Shown: positions 60,082 to 64,000 of the stretch, piece by piece
Position numbering within the stretch: the first letter of the stretch is position 1
Layout of the letters: every line of letters begins with the position of its first letter
Position numbers and translations under genes: made by a program
The notes under the pieces: model-generated
Seen by the model: the letters and a program-made list of their open reading frames with translations, nothing else
Databases searched by the model: none
Told to the model about the DNA's origin: nothing
NCBI GenBank assembly: GCA_031446165.1
Contig: CP132905.1
Location: 682,001-746,000, forward strand
Direction: 5' to 3'
Length of the DNA stretch: 64,000 bases
Source of the DNA: Arsenophonus sp031446165
Lineage (GTDB): Bacteria; Pseudomonadota; Gammaproteobacteria; Enterobacterales; Enterobacteriaceae

Positions 60082-62607
60082 TTATATAGATTCAATAACA
60101 CGTTGTACACCCACTACTTTTTCATTTTTAGTAGTATGTATTAAAGTAACACCGTGTGTATTTCTTCCAACAATACTTACTTCTAGAACACGTATTCGAA
60201 CTAAACGACCAGTATCAGTAATAATCATAACTTGATCTTTTTCATCAACTTCAATTGCTCCAACAACATGACCATTACGTTGGCTTACCTTAATAGAAAT
60301 AACACCTTGAGTGGCACGTGATTTTATCGGATACGCAATTTGTTCAGTACGTTTACCATAACCATTTTTTGTGACAGTTAAAATATCACCTTTGCCACGA
60401 GGAACAATTAATGAAACAACTTTATCACCAGATTGTAGTTTAATACCCAAAACACCAGTTGCTGTACGTCCTGTAGGACGTATAGCATTTTCTTTAAATC
60501 GAACAACTTTACCATCAGCAGAAAAAAGCATAACTTCATTGTTACCTTTTGTTAAATCTACACCAATAAGTTCATCTCCTTTTTTTAAATTAATGGCAAT
60601 AATTCCTGCAGTTCTTGGATGACTAAAATTTTTTAATGCAGTTTTTTTTACTATCCCACTTGCTGTAACCATTAATACATAATTATTTTCATCAAATCCA
60701 TAAACTGGTAAAATTGCTGTAATGCGTTCATATTTTTCTAATGGCAATAAATTAACAATAGGTCTTCCTCGAGCTCCACGATGTGCTTCTGGCAACTGAT
60801 ATAATTTTATCCAATAAAGACGACCACGACTAGAAAAACATAAAATTGTATTATGAGTATTAGCTATCAACAAAGATTGAATAAAATCTTCTTCTTTAAT
60901 TCTAGCAGCTGATTTGCCCCTGCCACCGCGTTTTTGTGCCTCATAAGAAGATAATGGTTGATATTTTATATATCCCTGATATGACAATGTAACCATAACA
61001 TCTTCCCGATTAATTAAATCTTCAATATTCAGATTGACACTATTTTTATGAATTTCTGTACGTCTTATATCAAGATATTGTGATTTAACAGCTAATAATT
61101 CTGCTTTTATGACTTCTATTAATCTTTGTGGATTTTTGAGTATATCTAAAAGTAATTTAATCTGTTTTAATAAATCATTATACTCATTTAATATTTTTTT
61201 ATATTCTAAACTTGTCAATTTTTGTAAACGCAAATCAAGAATAGCTTGTGCTTGTATATCAGTTAAATGATATTTACCATATTTTATACCATATTTAGTA
61301 TCTACCAATATTGGTTGTTCAGTTTGAGTATTTATATTCATTAACATAGAAGAAAGATTACCCAACTTCCATGGAGTTTTCATTAAAACTAATTTTGCAT
61401 TATGAGAATTTAATGCTTCTTGAATAATGGGAATCATTGAATGAATATTAACTAAAGCTACTGATAACGCTTCTAATATATGAGCACGTTCACGTGCTTT
61501 TCGTAATTCAAATATCGTCCGTCTAGTAACCACTTCTCTACGATGCCGAACAAAAAATTCAATAATTTCCTTTAAATTTAAAAGTTTAGGTTGAGAATCA
61601 CACAAGGCAACCATATTTATACCAAATGAAACTTGAAGTTGCGTAAGAGAATATAAATTATTAAGTATAATTTCCGCTACTGCATCGTGTTTTATTTCAA
61701 TAACAATACGCATACCATCTTTATCAGATTCATCACGTAATGAACTGATTCCATCAATTCGTTTATCTTTAACTAATTCAGCAATTTTCTCAATCAAACG
61801 GGCTTTATTAACTTGATAGGGGATCTCTTTAACAACAATAGTATTACGTCCATTAGTATTAATTTCAATATTAGCACGACCACGTATACGAATCGTACCC
61901 CGACCTGTTTTATATGCATCTATAATACCGCAATAACCATTTATGATTCCAGAAGTTGGGAAATCAGGACCAGGTATATATTCTAATAATTTTTCAATAC
62001 TAATCTTTTCATCATCAATATACGCCAAACAACCATTAATTACTTCACCAAGATTATGCGGAGGAATATTAGTAGCCATTCCAACTGCAATACCTGAAGA
62101 ACCATTAATGAGTAAATTTGGGATACGAGTAGGCATTACATCTGGGATTTCTTCCGTACCATCATAATTAGGTACAAAATTCACTGTTTCTTTATCTAAA
62201 TCTTCTAATAATTCATGCACAATTTTTGCCATACGTACTTCAGTATAACGCATCGCAGCAGGGGAATCACCATCAACAGATCCAAAATTTCCTTGTCCAT
62301 CAACTAACATGTAACGCATAGAAAATGGCTGTGCAAGACGCACTATGGCATCATAAACAGCAGTATCTCCATGAGGATGATACTTACCAATAACATCACC
62401 AACTATACGAGCTGATTTCTTATAAGGTTTATTCCAATTATTACCTAAAACATGCATTGCATATAATACACGACGATGCACTGGTTTTAATCCATCTCGT
62501 ACATCTGGAAGAGCACGACCAACAATTACAGACATCGCATAATCTAAATAAGAATCTTTAAGCTCTTCTTCAAGATTAATTGGCGTAATTTCTCTTATCT
62601 CACTCAT
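60082..62607 (-). CDS. gyrA: DNA gyrase subunit A
   Basis: Breaks and rejoins DNA in the gyrase A2B2 complex to introduce negative supercoils. In 841 residues it has the catalytic tyrosine 121 (AAMRYTEVRM), the quinolone-region HPHGDTAVYDAI (threonine 82, aspartate 86) and the GyrA box QKRGGRGKSA near 556. The C-terminal DNA-wrapping beta-pinwheel repeats are complete. The protein ends VVGVQRVIESI and so lacks the acidic tail of about 30 residues present in E. coli GyrA (875). It diverges from ubiG, as in E. coli. Confidence 0.98.
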   Translation of the reverse strand: MSEIREITPINLEEELKDSYLDYAMSVIVGRALPDVRDGLKPVHRRVLYAMHVLGNNWNKPYKKSARIVGDVIGKYHPHGDTAVYDAIVRLAQPFSMRYMLVDGQGNFGSVDGDSPAAMRYTEVRMAKIVHELLEDLDKETVNFVPNYDGTEEIPDVMPTRIPNLLINGSSGIAVGMATNIPPHNLGEVINGCLAYIDDEKISIEKLLEYIPGPDFPTSGIINGYCGIIDAYKTGRGTIRIRGRANIEINTNGRNTIVVKEIPYQVNKARLIEKIAELVKDKRIDGISSLRDESDKDGMRIVIEIKHDAVAEIILNNLYSLTQLQVSFGINMVALCDSQPKLLNLKEIIEFFVRHRREVVTRRTIFELRKARERAHILEALSVALVNIHSMIPIIQEALNSHNAKLVLMKTPWKLGNLSSMLMNINTQTEQPILVDTKYGIKYGKYHLTDIQAQAILDLRLQKLTSLEYKKILNEYNDLLKQIKLLLDILKNPQRLIEVIKAELLAVKSQYLDIRRTEIHKNSVNLNIEDLINREDVMVTLSYQGYIKYQPLSSYEAQKRGGRGKSAARIKEEDFIQSLLIANTHNTILCFSSRGRLYWIKLYQLPEAHRGARGRPIVNLLPLEKYERITAILPVYGFDENNYVLMVTASGIVKKTALKNFSHPRTAGIIAINLKKGDELIGVDLTKGNNEVMLFSADGKVVRFKENAIRPTGRTATGVLGIKLQSGDKVVSLIVPRGKGDILTVTKNGYGKRTEQIAYPIKSRATQGVISIKVSQRNGHVVGAIEVDEKDQVMIITDTGRLVRIRVLEVSIVGRNTHGVTLIHTTKNEKVVGVQRVIESI

Positions 62608-62757
62608 GAATCCATTATCCTTTATTTCCTTACTTTATTTAAAAAAATTATACTATAAAATCATGAATTTATAAAATCAAAAATATATAATAATCTCTAC
62701 AAAAAAAAACAAAAAACATGAATAATAAATAACTAATGCACAAAAATAAGAACATAT

Positions 62758-63486
62758 ATGATGAAAAATAAACAACATTCAAATACAAAAAAAAATATTG
62801 ATTACAATGAAATTAAAAAATTTAATTTTATAGCATCCCAATGGTGGAATAAAAATAAATCATCTTTGCATCAAATTAATCCATTGCGTTTAAATTTTAT
62901 ACTAAAACATACAAATGGTATTTTTGGAAAAAAAATACTTGATATAGGCTGTGGTGGAGGAATTTTATCAGAAAGTATGCACAACGAAGGGGCGATCGTT
63001 ACAGGAATTGATATAACGCCTAAAATGATTAAAAATGCTAAACTACATGCATTAAAAAAGAACATTAAAATTCAATATATAAAAGAAACAGCTGAAAAAC
63101 ACGCAAAAAAAAAATCTAAAAGTTACGATATAATTACTTGCATGGAAATGCTCGAACATGTCCCTTATCCTAAATCAATAATTAAAGCTTGTGAGAAATT
63201 AATTAAACCTGGTGGACATATATTTTTTTCTACCATTAACCGCAATAAAAAATCCTGGTTATTTGCTATTATAGCTGCTGAATATATTCTTAATATCGTT
63301 CCTAGGGGAACACATAATATAAAAAAATTTATTCAACCTTCTGAATTACTTAGCTGGATTGATCAGACTTCTTTAGAAGAACAAAACATAATAGGATTAC
63401 ATTATAATCCATTTAGTAATAAATTTTATTTAGGAGAAAATGTCGACGTGAATTATATTTTGCATGTATCACACAGAAATATATGA
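62758..63486 (+). CDS. ubiG: ubiquinone biosynthesis O-methyltransferase UbiG
   Basis: Carries out both O-methylations of ubiquinone synthesis. The 242 residues (E. coli 240) carry FNFIASQWWNKN near 24, INPLRLNFI, the SAM-binding LDIGCGGGILSE near 61, TCMEMLEHVPYPKSII near 125 and IIGLHYNPFSNKFYLG near 220. Two ATGs stand in tandem at 62758 and 62761 and either may be used. It diverges from gyrA with a 150-base promoter gap, and nrdA follows on the same strand. Confidence 0.96.
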   Translation: MMKNKQHSNTKKNIDYNEIKKFNFIASQWWNKNKSSLHQINPLRLNFILKHTNGIFGKKILDIGCGGGILSESMHNEGAIVTGIDITPKMIKNAKLHALKKNIKIQYIKETAEKHAKKKSKSYDIITCMEMLEHVPYPKSIIKACEKLIKPGGHIFFSTINRNKKSWLFAIIAAEYILNIVPRGTHNIKKFIQPSELLSWIDQTSLEEQNIIGLHYNPFSNKFYLGENVDVNYILHVSHRNI

Positions 63487-63637
63487 TAAATTTTATAAAA
63501 ATTATGTTTTAAAACTTGATAACGAAAAAATATTACATTATATTGTAATATAAATAAAAAAAAATACTATATATTGTATTATAAATAGATTTTAATATTA
63601 TCATTTTATGAATACATAAATATTTAACTTTATAGAT

Positions 63638-63659
63638 CTCTAACCTTAGAGGTATACCT
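63638..63659. promoter_or_regulatory. overlapping palindromes in the nrdA leader
   Basis: CTCTAA CC TTAGAG (63638-63651) overlaps AGGTATACCT (63650-63659). The likely nrdA ribosome site AGAGG sits where the two meet. Folding either way would cover it, so the leader may control translation. It is not the NrdR-box sequence I would expect upstream of nrd operons. Confidence 0.4.
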
Positions 63660-63665
63660 ACTAAT

Positions 63666-64000
63666 ATGATGCAAGAAAGTCTTTTAGTAACAAAACGTAA
63701 TGGCCATAAAGAACTCATAAATCTAGATAAAATTCACAAAGTCATCACTTGGGCTGCGAAAAATCTACAAGATGTATCTGTTTCACAAGTAGAGTTACAT
63801 TCACAAATTCAATTTTACAACGGGATAAAAACCGCTGATATTCATGAAACAATAATCAAGGCAGCCGCAGATCTTATTTCTTCTAATACACCTGATTACC
63901 AATATCTTGCAGCTAGATTAGCAATTTTTCACTTACGAAAAAAAGCCTATGGAAAATTTGAACCCCCTAAACTATATCAGCATGTAAAAAAAATGGTCAA
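63666..64000 (+). CDS. nrdA: ribonucleoside-diphosphate reductase 1, alpha subunit (3' end outside window)
   Basis: Class Ia ribonucleotide reductase large subunit, which makes deoxynucleotides with NrdB. The first 111 codons are present. MMQESLLVTKRNGHKELINL, then SQVELHSQIQFYNGIKTADIHETIIKAA and YLAARLAIFHLRKKAYG, match the N-terminal ATP-cone, the allosteric activity site. The frame is open to the window edge. Either of two tandem ATGs (63666, 63669) could be the start, with AGAGG about 13 bases upstream. The gyrA-ubiG-nrdA order follows E. coli with yfaL removed. Confidence 0.95.
   Translation, partial: MMQESLLVTKRNGHKELINLDKIHKVITWAAKNLQDVSVSQVELHSQIQFYNGIKTADIHETIIKAAADLISSNTPDYQYLAARLAIFHLRKKAYGKFEPPKLYQHVKKMV

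Noticed and set aside
63533..63718. 61-codon minus-strand frame near nrdA
   Set aside because: It overlaps the start of nrdA on the opposite strand and has no recognisable feature.

Overview
The window is very AT-rich DNA (about three quarters or more A+T by eye) carrying only housekeeping genes. Their proteins read as close relatives of enterobacterial ones. I see no insertion sequences, phage genes, CRISPR arrays or toxin systems. Gene order repeatedly matches blocks of the E. coli chromosome with single genes dropped out, and long spacers stand where genes used to be. This fits an obligate intracellular gammaproteobacterial symbiont with a reduced genome. The retained lipopolysaccharide, peptidoglycan, phosphatidylethanolamine and pentose-phosphate functions, and the poly(A)-disrupted but otherwise intact aspS, fit Candidatus Blochmannia (carpenter-ant symbionts) best. 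The genus is an inference from memory of the families.

Layout. 1-2.2 kb: end of lpxH, a spacer, and coaE. 2.3-5 kb: secA, then a small DUF721/DciA-like gene on the other strand. 6-23.5 kb, minus strand: an essentially complete division and cell-wall (dcw) cluster, rsmH-ftsL-ftsI-murE-murF-mraY-murD-ftsW-murG-murC-ddlB-ftsQ-ftsA-ftsZ-lpxC, tightly packed and lacking only mraZ. 23.5-25.9 kb: a 2.4-kb spacer with a strong hairpin. 25.9-36.5 kb: pssA, murI, ygfZ, ubiH, fau (ygfA), rpiA, argP and mscS. 37.6-41.7 kb, minus strand: msbA-lpxK-ycaR-kdsB (lipid A and Kdo). The 58-codon ycaR is newly called here. 42.4-46 kb: mlaA, tRNA-Arg(CCU) and zwf. 46.9-52 kb: lpxM, mepM and znuA divergent from znuCB, with a well-preserved Zur-type operator between the divergent zinc genes. 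52.4-55.2 kb: yebC and aspS. 55.2-60.1 kb: almost 5 kb without an intact protein gene, holding tRNA-Thr(UGU) and a decayed stretch that looks like clpP. 60.1-64 kb: gyrA, ubiG and the start of nrdA.

How the genes work together. Most of the window serves the cell envelope. Peptidoglycan precursors come from MurI, DdlB, MurC-F, MraY and MurG, and are used by FtsI, FtsW and the FtsQLAZ division machinery, with MepM opening the wall. Lipid A and core synthesis is LpxH, LpxC, LpxK, LpxM and KdsB, with MsbA exporting it. Phospholipid supply and asymmetry are PssA and MlaA, protein export is SecA, and osmotic release is MscS. The rest covers CoA, ubiquinone, folate, pentose phosphates, zinc uptake, one transcription regulator, aspartyl-tRNA charging, DNA supercoiling and deoxynucleotide synthesis.

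The observations most worth a second look are: (1) aspS split by an A11 tract, where one extra A restores a 591-residue enzyme; (2) the 23-bp Zur-like palindrome between znuA and znuC; (3) a probable clpP remnant in the 5-kb desert; (4) AT-only hairpins at every one of the eight convergent gene junctions; (5) a DUF721/DciA-like protein kept in a lineage type often reported to have lost dnaA.
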